Shown: piece by piece, positions 11,774 through 22,279 of the stretch
Layout of the letters: each line of letters begins with the position of its first letter
Numbering within the stretch: position 1 is the stretch's first letter
Assembly: GCA_019188255.1 (NCBI GenBank)
Contig: JAETXT010000001.1
Coordinates: 806,001-870,000 of the forward strand
Length of the DNA: 64,000 nucleotides
Source: Verticillium longisporum
Taxonomy: Eukaryota; Ascomycota; Sordariomycetes; Glomerellales; Plectosphaerellaceae
Direction: 5' to 3'
Made by a program: the position numbers and the translations under genes
The notes under the pieces: model-generated
The model's input: only the letters and a program-made list of their open reading frames with translations
What the model was told of the DNA's origin: nothing
The model's database searches: none

Positions 11774-14402
11774 GCAGTTACTTCCCTGTGATGCTCAAGG
11801 ATGGAGTGTCACGGCATCCGGATTTCTTTGTGTTGAACTTTGCCTGCAGAATCGCCGTGCCTATGGGCAGCGATAGGATAGATGGTACGGATTCCAACAA
11901 CACTGTCGTCTCACTTGAGATGGCCTGTCATTACAGCTGCATGACACTTTCCGATGGAATGGGTTCTTCCCTTCTTCTCTTCCGTTCTTGACGGCTTCTC
12001 GAACGTCCACCCCACGCTAGAACAAGGCGGGAGTGGGGACGCAGTCGGCTGGGACATATTACCTCGCATCCTCGTCGCGAAAGCCCCACGATTCTGAGGT
12101 CATGAGTCCCGGGAGAATAGCTGGGCGCTATTCCACGACTCAGAATGCGTCTGAACTACTTTCGGGATGGGACGCCTTGCATGGACAGCAGGCATAGCAC
12201 TGGTCAAACTCATCGGTTGACGCTCCTTCGTTCTCTTTCGGCGTGTCCATCCATGACGTCTTATGCAGGCTCCATGCCCTGATAGCCCCTCGTGACCCGT
12301 GACAGTGAGATAACGGTGATCACCCGAAGCAGCCATGAATGTCATTGTTTCGCACATGATGTGCCGTGACATGCGGCGGGTGCGGGGGTGGTAGGGGCAT
12401 ATCTCGGGGGGGCAGGTTCCATATTGCCTTTGCTGGTGATGGGCGCGGAGGTCAACACTGGTACCGGGGGTTGGTGACCCACGGTTTGGCATATTGCCCT
12501 CCGTTTACTCATAAGGATATGTGGACAAGCGTCGTGCGGCGTCGCACGGCCATGGATACGTCTGAGCTTCCGTTCCGTCGGGTCCGGCATCAGCATCACG
12601 CAGACTGCCATGGCAGTGTTAGTCAAGCAGAGGTGGGTGGTTTGGGAAAGAGGGTGTGCAGTTGGGGGACAAGTGCCGGGGATCCCACTTCCTCAAGGTA
12701 CGGATTCAAGTCTCATGATCGATGCATCGCATGGTTGATCGCCATGATGTGTATCTAAGATAGTGTACGTTGTCGCGGAGGCCCAACCAAAAGCCTATCT
12801 TTTAATGTCAGCGTGAGGCCGTATCCTGGCCGCCATTTCTGATCAGGATAACACTCGGTCAAGCGGAACGAGGCAGGCTCCCAGTCTTCAGATGAGGCGC
12901 ATGGTGATATATCTTTGGTATGACCAAGTGTGTCTGTCCGCTCTACCAAGCCTTTCCATGCGTACCTGACCAGCGCCTGGAGTCTTCAGCTCCCCTGGCC
13001 TTGGCAGAGCAGACGCATGTGCGCGCATGGAAATGGCCTGATCTGCTAGGTTCCTCTACCAACCTACAGGTAGCTTGGGAGTTGAGTGCTGGCGGTGTTC
13101 TTTTCCACCAAGATCTACCCCTCAGACCGACCCAGAGATCGTCTGCACTGTCGTCCTTTGAGGGACATGGTAGTTCGCACCCATCCGAGGCCTGTGACTT
13201 GGAAAGAGTGTGGGCAGAAACGACGTGTCAGAAACGTGACTGTCAGGATGCTGATGCATGCCTATGATGGTTGCTCCATGGCATGGCGAGATCAAGACTC
13301 TATACATGTACAGCGTGCCTATTCACACGCCCTTCGCAGGGGTCCCACCGTTCTGCTCCCTGGTGATGTGATGAGTTTGCATGCGATAAGTTTGGAAGCA
13401 CTCATTCTCGATAGAGGGGTTCAACCGGTCGCTGTCGAGTGCTACTGAGCCGCAGGGCTGCCATGCCGCCCGCTCGTGGTCATCGTGGTGTTCGGAAAGA
13501 TACTGGACAAGAGAGCTCTGAGATGGGTATCGAGGAGTGGCGCGGCCGGTAGTGCTATTGTGAAAACAGAGAGAAATGGTATGTCTTGCTGATACTGTGC
13601 TCGAAGGATCGAAAATGTGTCTTCAAGGTTGCTGAAGAATCAGCTTCTTGTTCTCTGGACCATGTGACATGGTGAAGGAAGTCCGATGGTAGGCTCATGG
13701 TACAATGCCTCACATACCAAAAGAGCGTAAGTCTGATTACCTAAGATACCACCTACCTTACGTACAAGTAAGGTTAGACAGCAAGGTAAGGTAGGTAGGT
13801 AAGGCAGGTCCTCAGCACGCGCCACAGCACGCGCCATGATGGCATTTTCAGGCTTTGGGCTCTCAAAGCAACCCCAGAGAAGCGCGGCAAAGCTTCCTGA
13901 CGTCAACAGGGCAAGAAGGAGGCTACGATGAAACTCTATCACAGGACAGAACATCGCGGTGAAAGGTCGAGTTCTAGGCCTGGCGACTTGGCGTTAGGCT
14001 CAGGGGCGCTGTGGGCCTACCCCGGAGCATGCTCTAAAAATGACCATGCATGGTGGGTCCCCCAAGGCGCTCCTCTTCAGCAGCGTACTAGGTAGCAGCA
14101 GCAGCAAAGGGGCTCGCGCAACTTCTGGCCTCCATCAGAGAGATCATCCTGCCAGCAAACGTCAGCCTCAATTCCCGTCCAGCAGCTGCGTGATCCTGAG
14201 CTCGAGGCCGCCGAGAATACGGACAACCGACGAAGCACAGCACAGCGAAGCCTGATTCTGGCTGTGACCGCACCCTGCGCCACCCGCATCTATCCGCACC
14301 GACGACATCTTGACTTCGCATCGCGAGGCATTGCGAGGCATCGCCGGCTGCCTGGCCGCGCATCCACACAGGCCGGAGAGTCGCAGCACCAGGTGATGAA
14401 GC
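11774..14402. other. Intergenic region between the GH3 and CDC1-like genes
   Basis: About 2.6 kb holding the 3' flank of the GH3 gene and the promoter of the next gene, both on the plus strand. Short unsupported ORFs only. It contains a TACC/GGTA-rich tract at about 13742-13808. The minus-strand open frame covering 14168-15352 is a shadow of the CDC1-like gene. Confidence 0.5.
13742..13808. repeat. GGTA/TACC-rich low-complexity tract
   Basis: Alternating ACCTACCTTACGTAC and GGTAAGGTAGGTAGGTAAGG blocks form an imperfect inverted arrangement (TACC arm, then GGTA arm) that could fold. It is non-coding. Confidence 0.55.
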
Positions 14403-16618
14403 ATGGCTCCCTCGTATAGCAATGGCTTTGGGCCAAACACGGGATACCTCCCGCGGGTGCGCCGCAACAACAGCGTCGCCGCCAACTGCCGACACCTCCT
14501 CGCTGGTGCCCTCCAAGCGCTGCAGCAATCGGTCAAGGCGTTGCGAAACAACCGGTCCGGCCTGCTGGCCAACCTTCTCACACGAGCCGCGTGGCAGGTC
14601 AGGATGAACCTGACGGCGCGCCGCCTCCTCAGCTTCCCCCACTTGCTGGTGGGCTTCTTCGTGCTGCTCATGTTGTGGGGAGAATACTGGGTGTTCGACA
14701 GCCGCGTCGCCAGTTGCAGATGGGACAAGTGGGAGAAATGGGTAAGTCGCTCTGTGCACACCTTGCCGCTCCAGATGAGGAGAGCCTTCGAGACTGATGC
14801 CGCCCGTTGTTGCAGCCAGCAGGAGCTACCCCTCACCACCTCGTCTTCGTCGCCGACCCCCAGCTCATCGATCCGCACTCCTACCCTGATCGGCCGTGGC
14901 TCCTGTCGGAGCTCACCGTGCTCATCACAGACAACTACTTGCGCAAGAGCTACAGACAGCTGCGAACCCAGCTGCAGCCCGACTCGGTCTTCTTCCTCGG
15001 TGATCTGTTCGACGGCGGCCGGGAATGGAAGACGGCCGTGGGCGATTTCAGCGATCCTAGGTGGGCGGCCGGCCACCGACCCAAGAACGAGCAGAAGCAC
15101 GTCAAAACGTGGAACAAGAAGTACGGAGAAGGGTTCTGGCTGAAGGAATATGCGCGCTTCAGCGACATGTTCATCAAGGACTGGAACACCGGTGGGGAGC
15201 AGCCCGGTCCCTGGCAGAGGGGGCGGAAGCTCGTCGCCGGGCTGCCAGGCAACCACGATTTGGGATTCGGCGACGAAATTAAGATCCCCGTGCGCGATCG
15301 CTTCAGCGCCTTCTTTGGCGACGGCAACCGGGTCGACGTCATTGGCAACCATACGATCGTGTCCGTCGATACCGTCTCGCTGAGCGCCGACTCATCCGAC
15401 GCCCTGACTCGGGCCGACCTGAAGTCCATCTACGAACCCGCAAACATTTTCCTCCAGGATGTTCAGTCGTTGAAGCAAAAGGCGGTTGAGAAGGAGCTCC
15501 GGTTCTGGCGCGGCGAGGTCGCCGAGGTCGCCTTCAAGCACGAGGTCGAAGACGTGTCCCGGCCGAATCTCGACAACGTTCCGCGCCTCAACCCCGACCA
15601 GGCCAACGGCGACTTCCCCACCATTCTTCTCTCCCATGTTCCGCTCTACAGGGACCCCGGCACGCCTTGTGGCCCCCTTAGGGAGCACTGGCCCCCGCTG
15701 CCGAAGCCTGCCGGGCAGACGGAGCCCGTGAAGCTGGATCACCGTAACGCGATCTCCGTCTCGAGGGGCTACCAGTACCAGAACGTGCTGAGCGAAGAGG
15801 ACTCGGTCAAGCTCGTCAAGAGCATCGGCAATGTCGTCCATGCCTTCTCGGGCGACGATCACGACTACTGCGAGGTCGTCCACTCGGACAGCAAGAACAA
15901 CGTGCGCGAGATCACCGTCAAGAGCCTGAACATGGCCATGGGTGTGCCCACGCCCGGCTTCGTCATGGTCAGCCTCTTCAACCCCGTGGACGACCACGGC
16001 AAGCCGCTCCCCGGCTCGCCACAGCAGACACTGCAGACGCACCTCTGCCACCTGCCGAACCAGATCTCGACCTTCATCAGGTACGCCGTCTTCGGCGTCG
16101 TCTGCCTCGCGGCCATCGTCGTCCGCGCCCTCCTCATGCCCGTCCTGGGCTTCACCCCCTTCACCCTCGCCGCGGACCAGGGCCCCGGCGCCGGCGGCCT
16201 CCTACCCACCTACAAGGACAAGGTCGAGGACGACGGCTACTACGCCCACCACAACTCAACCACCGCCGCCTCCGGCTCCTCGCAGTTCCGCTCCTCCCGC
16301 CTCCGCAGCTCGTCCCTGACGTCCTCCGCCAACGGCTTCGGCGGCAGTGGCGGCGCCGCGCGCGCGGGCTCGACAGGCCGCCACAAGCACCACGGCAAAA
16401 AGTGGGGCTGGGCCGAGAAGAGCGGCCCGCGCATCGACATATACAGGGACGACCTCTACGACAGCGGCAAGTCGCGCTCGCTCGGCTCATCGTGGCGTGC
16501 CGCGTCGGCGAGGCCGCGGACGTCGCTCGGGCTCATGGGCCGCGAGGTGCTGGCGTGCGCGTGGCGCGTCGCGTGGATGGTCTTGCTGTTCTGGGCGTAT
16601 CTGGCGCGCAAGGGCTGA
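14403..16618 (+). CDS. CDC1: Cdc1/Ted1-like ER membrane metallophosphoesterase
   Basis: Calcineurin-like phosphoesterase of the Cdc1/PGAP5 family, which trims ethanolamine phosphate from GPI glycans in the ER; yeast Cdc1 is also tied to Mn2+ homeostasis. Two exons, 14403-14741 and 14816-16618, give 713 aa. A signal anchor lies near residues 78-100 (PHLLVGFFVLLMLWGEYWVF). Metal-site motifs follow in order: VADPQ (Asp 127; DPQ in place of DxH, as in this family), GDLFDGG (Asp 176), GNHD, SHVPLYR and GDDHDYCE. A second TM (YAVFGVVCLAAIVVRALLMP) follows the catalytic domain. A Ser/Arg/Gly-rich cytosolic stretch and a last TM near the C-terminus complete the chain. The first ATG opens the frame and the next gene is convergent. 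GPI remodelling is inferred from the family; the distinction between Cdc1 and Ted1 is not certain. Confidence 0.9.
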
Positions 16619-17182
16619 GTGAGCGGGTCATGTCCGCATTTTTTGTTGTTCTAAAGACGGTCCGTCCTGGAGGGATAATAGAGCGAGGGTGGTGGCATGA
16701 TACGGTTGGACATGAGGTGGAATATTCCACATATAGAGGGGTCAGCATTGACCTGGCTCCCGACCCTGTATATAGCGGGTCAAAATGGTCTCTCATTGTA
16801 TCATATCTGTAATGAATGGCTGAGGCAGCCTGCTGGATAATGCTACTGGTTGTCACCGAGTCTGGCCTTGGGGGTACTTGATGATATCCTCTTGACATTG
16901 AGCAACTAGGTTAAGCAACTTGGAGCATGAGACTTCCTGCGCGAGCTCGACAACGACAGGGCTGTAACAGCTCCCTGTATTTTTACTGGACTTGGTAAAG
17001 GCTCCTTTGCAACTAGGTGTGGTTAATACAATGCCAAAGCCGGTCACCGTAAACTCGGCAACAAGTGTGCGCACAGCAACGTGCCCTTTTCCGGACATAG
17101 CAATTCATAAAGCACAAGACAACAGTCCGATCATCTTCCTCGATACCGCAATCCCTCCTCCAGTCTCTCGCGTACTCTAAAG
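16619..17182. other. Convergent intergenic region
   Basis: About 560 bp between the 3' ends of two converging transcription units. It should hold both 3' UTRs. No element recognised. Confidence 0.45.
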
Positions 17183-17803
17183 CCTTCAAATCCTCATTCT
17201 CTTGTCGGAATGGGCGTCGGCGGGCTCGTCGACTTCATCGACTTCGGATCTCTGGCGTTTTCTGCTTTGCATATTCATACTGGCCCAATCCACATTCTCG
17301 TTCTCGTTGTAGTCGTCATAAGAAAACATCGCCCCGCTTTCTTGCGTGCGTTCACCATACGGAGGCACAGAATGGCTGTCGTTGCCGTACTCGCCGCGAC
17401 GCGCTCGGGTTTCGAGGCCGATCCTCGTCGAGCCCGAGGATGTTGTTCGATCTAGCTCGTACGTAAGCCACGCGGGCCAACTTTGGCGAGACTCGTGACT
17501 ATATTGATCAGTATCAGGGCCCGTATGTCGGGCACGCCAGGCGCGTCCGGCTTTAACCTCTTCTGAAGATCCATGAATACGCGGTGTGTAGTCGGTTCGA
17601 TAGAGGCTTTGTCCGCTGGGGAGTCTCTCCTGAGACGAAGGGTAGGACGAGGACGCATTCAAGGCGGCTTCATAGTGCTGTGACACTTGTTGCCGGAGTC
17701 GCTCCTTCTTTTCGCGGCGTGATCCCTTCAGGCGGGTTTGGGCAGCTGAGCTGATGTTCCTACCACCACCCGACCTGCTTCGCTGAGCATTTTCGCCTGC
17801 ATT
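17183..17803 (-). CDS. In-frame open extension downstream of the TAG of the neighbouring protein
   Basis: After the TAG at 17804-17806 the same frame stays open for about 205 more codons to a TGA at 17186. The extension has no ATG until far inside (GAMFSYDDYNENEN), so it cannot start alone. Its composition looks coding: a basic stretch (RLKGSRREKKERLRQQ), polar linkers, an acidic segment and a KRQR / DKRMRI nuclear-signal-like tail. It could be joined to the upstream protein in two ways. One is TAG readthrough. The other is a GC-AG intron (donor GGCAAGT at 17874, acceptor GCTCAG ending at 17746, 129 nt) that removes the stop and keeps the frame. A nonsense mutation in a once longer gene is the third option. 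No known domain. Confidence 0.45.
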
Positions 17804-18280
17804 CTATGCGGAAGCGGCCTTCTCCATGATTTGGGCTAGCTCTGTGGTTGACGGAAGGGAGGCAGTGAACTTGCCGTCCCACTCGCTGATCCGGACATTC
17901 ACAGGGACGCCGCCTTCCGAGATGACGTTGCCGCTGACATGCCGTATCTTAACTGCCTGGGCCGAGGAGTTGTTCGAGTGCACACGAACCAGGTCTGACT
18001 CGACAATTTGCACGACGACGATGCCTTCTTTGAACACGACATTGGAAGCCAGGGTCATTCGAGAGCCGCGCACAGATACAGGCATCGGTAGATGCTTCTC
18101 AAGGTGCGTCGTGTGTAATATGTAGACGTTTCCCACTACGTTGTCGACGGTGATGGTGGATGCATCGGCGCCAACGACTTGATCGGGATTGCAGTTGTAG
18201 AACAAGAAAACGGATCCCTCGATGTTTTTGATCGAGAGCTGCTTGTTGGTAACACTCAAGTCCTGGACTTTGCTAGCCAT
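17804..18280 (-). CDS. Uncharacterised beta-strand-rich fungal protein (158 aa)
   Basis: Single exon starting MASKVQDLSVTNKQLSIKN. The sequence alternates short hydrophobic strands and turns (IEGSVFLFYNC, TVDNVVGNVYILHT, MTLASNVVFKEGIVVVQIVE, KIRHVSGNVISEGGVPVNVR), suggesting an all-beta fold, possibly a beta-helix. I recognise no family; resemblance to the CAP/TBCC beta-helix is only structural impression. No signal peptide or TM. The ORF can be extended upstream of this ATG, but only through a stretch that looks like leader. The C-terminus (TTELAQIMEKAASA) ends at a TAG followed by a long open extension in the same frame, annotated separately. Confidence 0.65.
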   Translation of the reverse strand: MASKVQDLSVTNKQLSIKNIEGSVFLFYNCNPDQVVGADASTITVDNVVGNVYILHTTHLEKHLPMPVSVRGSRMTLASNVVFKEGIVVVQIVESDLVRVHSNNSSAQAVKIRHVSGNVISEGGVPVNVRISEWDGKFTASLPSTTELAQIMEKAASA

Positions 18281-19314
18281 TGTGGTTGGCTCTTCTGCGT
18301 AACAGCTGGGGAGGAAGCTTGCCGAATATGGACAAGAAGAAAAGAATGGAAGATTGTTCGCAGAGCCCTGAAATATTTGGGACCAGGGAACCACTGAATG
18401 AGCGGGAAGGTGTTCGTAATCTGGACAAAGTGCCGGTGCTTGAACGGCGTTACGGGGCGACGGAGGTTCGTCGAAGCTGAGTGAAGAAAAGAAGCTTGAA
18501 ACGATCGTACAGCATTCGAAGTCTCGACCTATTCGCTCGAGCGGCTTGCGGTGATTTTTGACAGTCTGCTATCAGCATTGATTGAAAACAAAACGTGAAT
18601 CTGAAAGAGCGTTGCGGTGGTTGAAGCTGGCAGATATGATGAAGTAGCTACACCCGGAGATGCTGGGGTGTAGATGGGGGCTTGACCTCGGGGTCAGGAA
18701 GGTAGAAAGGTACCTACCTACCTGAATTACCTCCTACAGAAGGGGTATTGAGTAGCAGCGAAGATATAAGGAAGGGGCGGCCTGGGTGGTTAGATGCGCC
18801 TGCTCTTCTTGAAACGGATGGAAAGAGCAAGTTGGTGATTCCATCCGCTGTTGCCCGCCGTCCACCTCACTTGCCCTGTTAATTTGGCTCCGACTGTCGT
18901 TCTGAATAGGAATCGACGTAGGTACTTTTTCTAAGTATCTGATCAGCAAAACCCAGCTGCATGCCTGTCGTTCTTTGGCTTCTTTTTCAGGGCTTACCTT
19001 CCTTGGGTGTCAACGGTTAGAGATCAAGAGTGGTGCGACAACACCATCGTGACTGAACTCTCCAGACTGTGCTGAGATCCTCCGACATTTGATCCTTACG
19101 CCCAATCCACTCCTAGCTCAAACAGGCCAGTCTAGCCAAAGGATGCCGAGAAGATGTCTCTTCTCCCAGACGTCACTTGGCCATCTCGCGCTGCCATGCG
19201 TGAATAAAAAGGGGGTATCAGTTATTACTAGCATGGTATCTTATCCTCCGCATTTTCCAGCCCATATAGCCCAGGCCCACGACATTACACGCCTCACAAG
19301 GGCGCACCACCAGC
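18281..19314. other. Intergenic region between two minus-strand genes
   Basis: One kilobase holding the promoter of the small beta-rich protein and the 3' flank of the membrane protein gene. A TACC tract occurs at about 18711-18724. Nothing else recognised. Confidence 0.45.
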
Positions 19315-20637
19315 TCAAGACGGGCTCGCCGCCCGGCTCCTCCGCCGCCTCTTCGCCTCATCCAGGTCATAGTTGGCATAACGGCACGTACACTGCCCGG
19401 CCCCGGCCTCAACGGGGATCACCGCCCCAGACCCCTCGCGACAGCTCGGCCCCTTCTTGCTAACCTGCTGAATCTCGACTTCACCAGGCCACTCTCTCCA
19501 GTCTGCACCCTCGTCTGCATCGCCCGCATCCGCCATTGACGTCCGCTTCCTGTCGCCGCCCTTGACCTTGTCAGTCCAGATCACGCCCCTGAAGACGGTG
19601 TCGTACGAGCACGTGGCTCCAGTCGCCGTGTAGTTCCCTGGCACGACATCTCGGTCCATCTCGATCTCGAACTCGAGCCGCTCGTTTACCGTGTTGCCGT
19701 CGCGTAGCATCATGGCCACGTTGCGGAAGCGCGGCGCAAAGGGGTTCTCTGCGCTCGACACGGTGTAATCCGGTCTGTTGGCGCCTGCGTCGGGCGCGGT
19801 GATAGTCCAGAAAAAGATGGCGCCCGCGGCCGAGGGATCCTCGGCGTGAGTCGTGAAAGGAGGGCAGCGCCAGGTAGCCGGGTCGGACGTGCAGTCTGAT
19901 GACGCAGTCGTCAATGCCGTCTGGAAGGAGAAGGAGCCGGCGGGATACGCCGCTGGTGATGTTGTTGGCTCCGAAGTGCCGTTGTTTGCGCTGGGTCTTG
20001 TTAGTTACGAAACATGATAGCGGCATAAGCAACCAAGAAAAGCAAAAGGGGAGAAAAAACACGCACCCGTTTCGTAAGCCAAGAGCCAACCCAACAGACA
20101 GACCGACGATGATCAGAACGAAGAAGAGCATAATCAGGCAGATGCGGCACCACCCTCCCCTGCGCGCAACCCACGCGTTCTCTGTGATCCTCTCTCGCCG
20201 CCCCTTTTTCTCCGTCACGGCCTCCCGATCCGGCGAATCCCAAGCAACGCTGTTACGCAGCGGGCTCGGCCACAGAGGCTCCTTGCTATGGCGGGGATAG
20301 TACGATGGCGGGGGGTACGGCGGAACGTTCTGCTGTTGGAGCTGCTGAAAAAGGGTGTACTGCTGCGGCTGCTTCTGGGGCGGCGACCCCGTTGCGCTGG
20401 TCGAGGCAGAGCGATACCGCGCCGGCCGATGGCGTTGGGGACGGCGCGGCGTCACGGGCAGGAGCTCGCGCGGCGATGCGGTGGGCGAGATGGCGTATCT
20501 TGCGGGTACTGTAGCTGTGGTGCGCCATGTTCGGCGATGCTTGGCATGCGCCCTACGCCGGGTCGGCCACTGCGTGGGCTCGGCGTGAGGAAATACTTGG
20601 GCATGTTGAGCCCTTGCTGGGGCGTCGACACGACCAT
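19315..20637 (-). CDS. Fungal single-pass membrane protein, unknown function; one frameshift
   Basis: Two exons, 20637-20067 and 19990-19315, joined by a GT-AG intron (donor GTGCGT) at RNG/ANNGTSEP. Product about 415 aa if one frame break is repaired. The N-terminal half is disordered and rich in Pro, Gln, Arg and Ser (YTLFQQLQQQNVPPYPPPSY). A TM (ICLIMLFFVLIIVGLSVGLA) follows a basic stop-transfer segment. The C-terminal half looks extracellular or lumenal, with paired cysteines (DCTSDPATWRCPP, TGATCSYD, GPSCREG, GQCTCRYAN). This is a common layout for fungal wall-sensor or lineage-specific surface proteins, but no named domain is recognised. At 20452 the frame moves by one: SSCP is followed by TGA, whereas one extra C in TGCCC would give SSCP-VTPRRPQRH and continue. 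Confidence 0.72.
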
Positions 20638-21641
20638 ATCGTCGGGACTGAAAAATTTGGTGGCAAAGGAAGCTTCATGCGTGACGGCGAGTCACGAGCT
20701 CCGTATTATATCAGACGTTGGCTTGAAGTGTCCTGGACAGACAGTATCAAGCCCAGCGTGCCGAGCTTTCTAAACACACAGCCCAAGACTCGTAAGCTTC
20801 GACAAGAGACCCTCCACAGTCGTGCTATGGAGTGATGCCAACGTCGTTGGCGCTGGGTCAGGTTCAGGTGAGGGACAGGGCTAAGCGCGCGGTACACCCG
20901 TCTTGGTGGTGTTGTAATCTGTGGTTTGCTTGGGGCAGTCTGCCCTCTCGAACATTGGTGTAAAGGGAACGAGGACGATGGATGAGAACCGAGGGGCAGG
21001 TAAAGGGCGAAAGAGACTTTCTTTCATGGAAAAGAATTTCATAGAAAAGAAATAAGTCGTTGTCTCTCTCAAGATGCAGAAGGGGGAGGATAGAGCTGTA
21101 CTGTAAGCCAGGCGAGCGGGGGGGAGTGTTTGTCGGTTTAAGAGAAGCAGCGGCAGATGCAGGCAATACTCGCTCCCTCCGCTCCTCTGACGTCGCCCTG
21201 GCCATGCCTGTCGCCAATCCATCGTCAAAATGACCCGGGCGGTGCCCGTTCTTTGGGCCCGGTCATCATCGCGGCCTTCTTCGTCTCCGTCTGCTTCTTC
21301 TTTGTCGCAGCGTCCCGCACTAGCAATGATTGAAATCCTCTGCTCTTCCTAGAGGCTCGTGGCGACCTGGGCCCCGCCCGGAGCTTCAGTGATCCAGGTC
21401 GGTGGCTTGGGGCGACTTGCTGGATTGGGAGGCGTCAAGCAGGCGAGAGCAGGGATGTGAGCTTCAGCGCCAGCTACGCCATTGGGCCACGCGCGCGAAA
21501 GAAGCTCTGATCGACAGAAAGGAAGTGAACCCTTCCGCTGCGGGCTGGCGAGATTTCGCGGCATCATCCCAGGCCCGGGCGGGCAATAGTCTGGCCCATG
21601 GCGCGGGCTGTGCGGCGACCGTCATTGGCGCGAACGGTGAC

Positions 21642-21653
21642 GGGGGGGGGGGG
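21642..21653. repeat. Poly-G run (12 G)
   Basis: Homopolymer of 12 G in non-coding sequence. Its length in the true genome is uncertain, given the signs of homopolymer errors elsewhere in the window. Confidence 0.8.
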
Positions 21654-22003
21654 AAGGTCAATGGTGATGCAACCCAGGCCTAACTGGGCACTTGGCCGTT
21701 GATGGCATGGGAGGTATGGGGCGGTCGGTTGCCAGACGTGCGGGTTTCGGTTGTTGGAACAAAGCTCGCGAGGGCGATGTATTGGGTCATCGGATTTCCA
21801 TCAAGATCCCATGTGTCAAGTGCCTGCCGTTGAAACGAAACGGGGGTTCTGCCGAAGACATTGTCTTGCTTCCGTGGCACCAGGTCTGGGGTTTCTGGGT
21901 CGAGGGCGGTGTGGTTATTGGCGCCATGCGTGCCAGAGCTTGTGGTCTTAAGCATGGCCCGAATGTATTGGTGCCAGTTCAAGACCGTTCTGCAAAGGGG
22001 GCG

Positions 22004-22032
22004 GAGAGGAAGAGAGAGACAGAGACAGAGAC

Positions 22033-22068
<36 letters not shown>
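22004..22068. repeat. GAGACA / GA microsatellite
   Basis: Compound simple repeat: several GAGACA units run into an uninterrupted GA dinucleotide tract, followed by CGAGGGG. Likely length-polymorphic. Confidence 0.9.
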
Positions 22069-22072
<4 letters not shown>

Positions 22073-22279
22073 GAGAGCTAAGTAAAAGATAGCGTGGTCA
22101 ACATAGCAGCCAGGCGGCCATCGCGTGGTTCTTCGATCGTAGCGCCATCCCTAATAACCTTCACGAATCAGTGGCATCGCATCGTGACTCCTTGCTTGAT
22201 TGATCGAATGCACATGCCCTTCTGCCACCAGTAAGTAAGTAGTCTGATTGTACAAAATTCGTCTTGTGTATGTTCTCGT

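Larger units (their letters stand above)
20638..22279. other. Intergenic region with low-complexity tracts
   Basis: Holds the promoter of the leftward membrane protein gene and the 3' flank of the ABC transporter. Contains a 12-base G run and a GAGACA/GA microsatellite, annotated separately. Open frames here are artefacts of these repeats and of high GC. Confidence 0.5.

Noticed and set aside
14168..15352. 394-codon minus-strand ORF
   Set aside because: It lies opposite the CDC1-like gene, whose motifs and intron are clear. Its composition is that of a reverse-complement shadow.
19571..20455. Single 294-codon ORF as a complete gene
   Set aside because: It reads through the intron 20066-19991 and ends in the wrong frame; splicing gives a coherent TM protein with paired cysteines.
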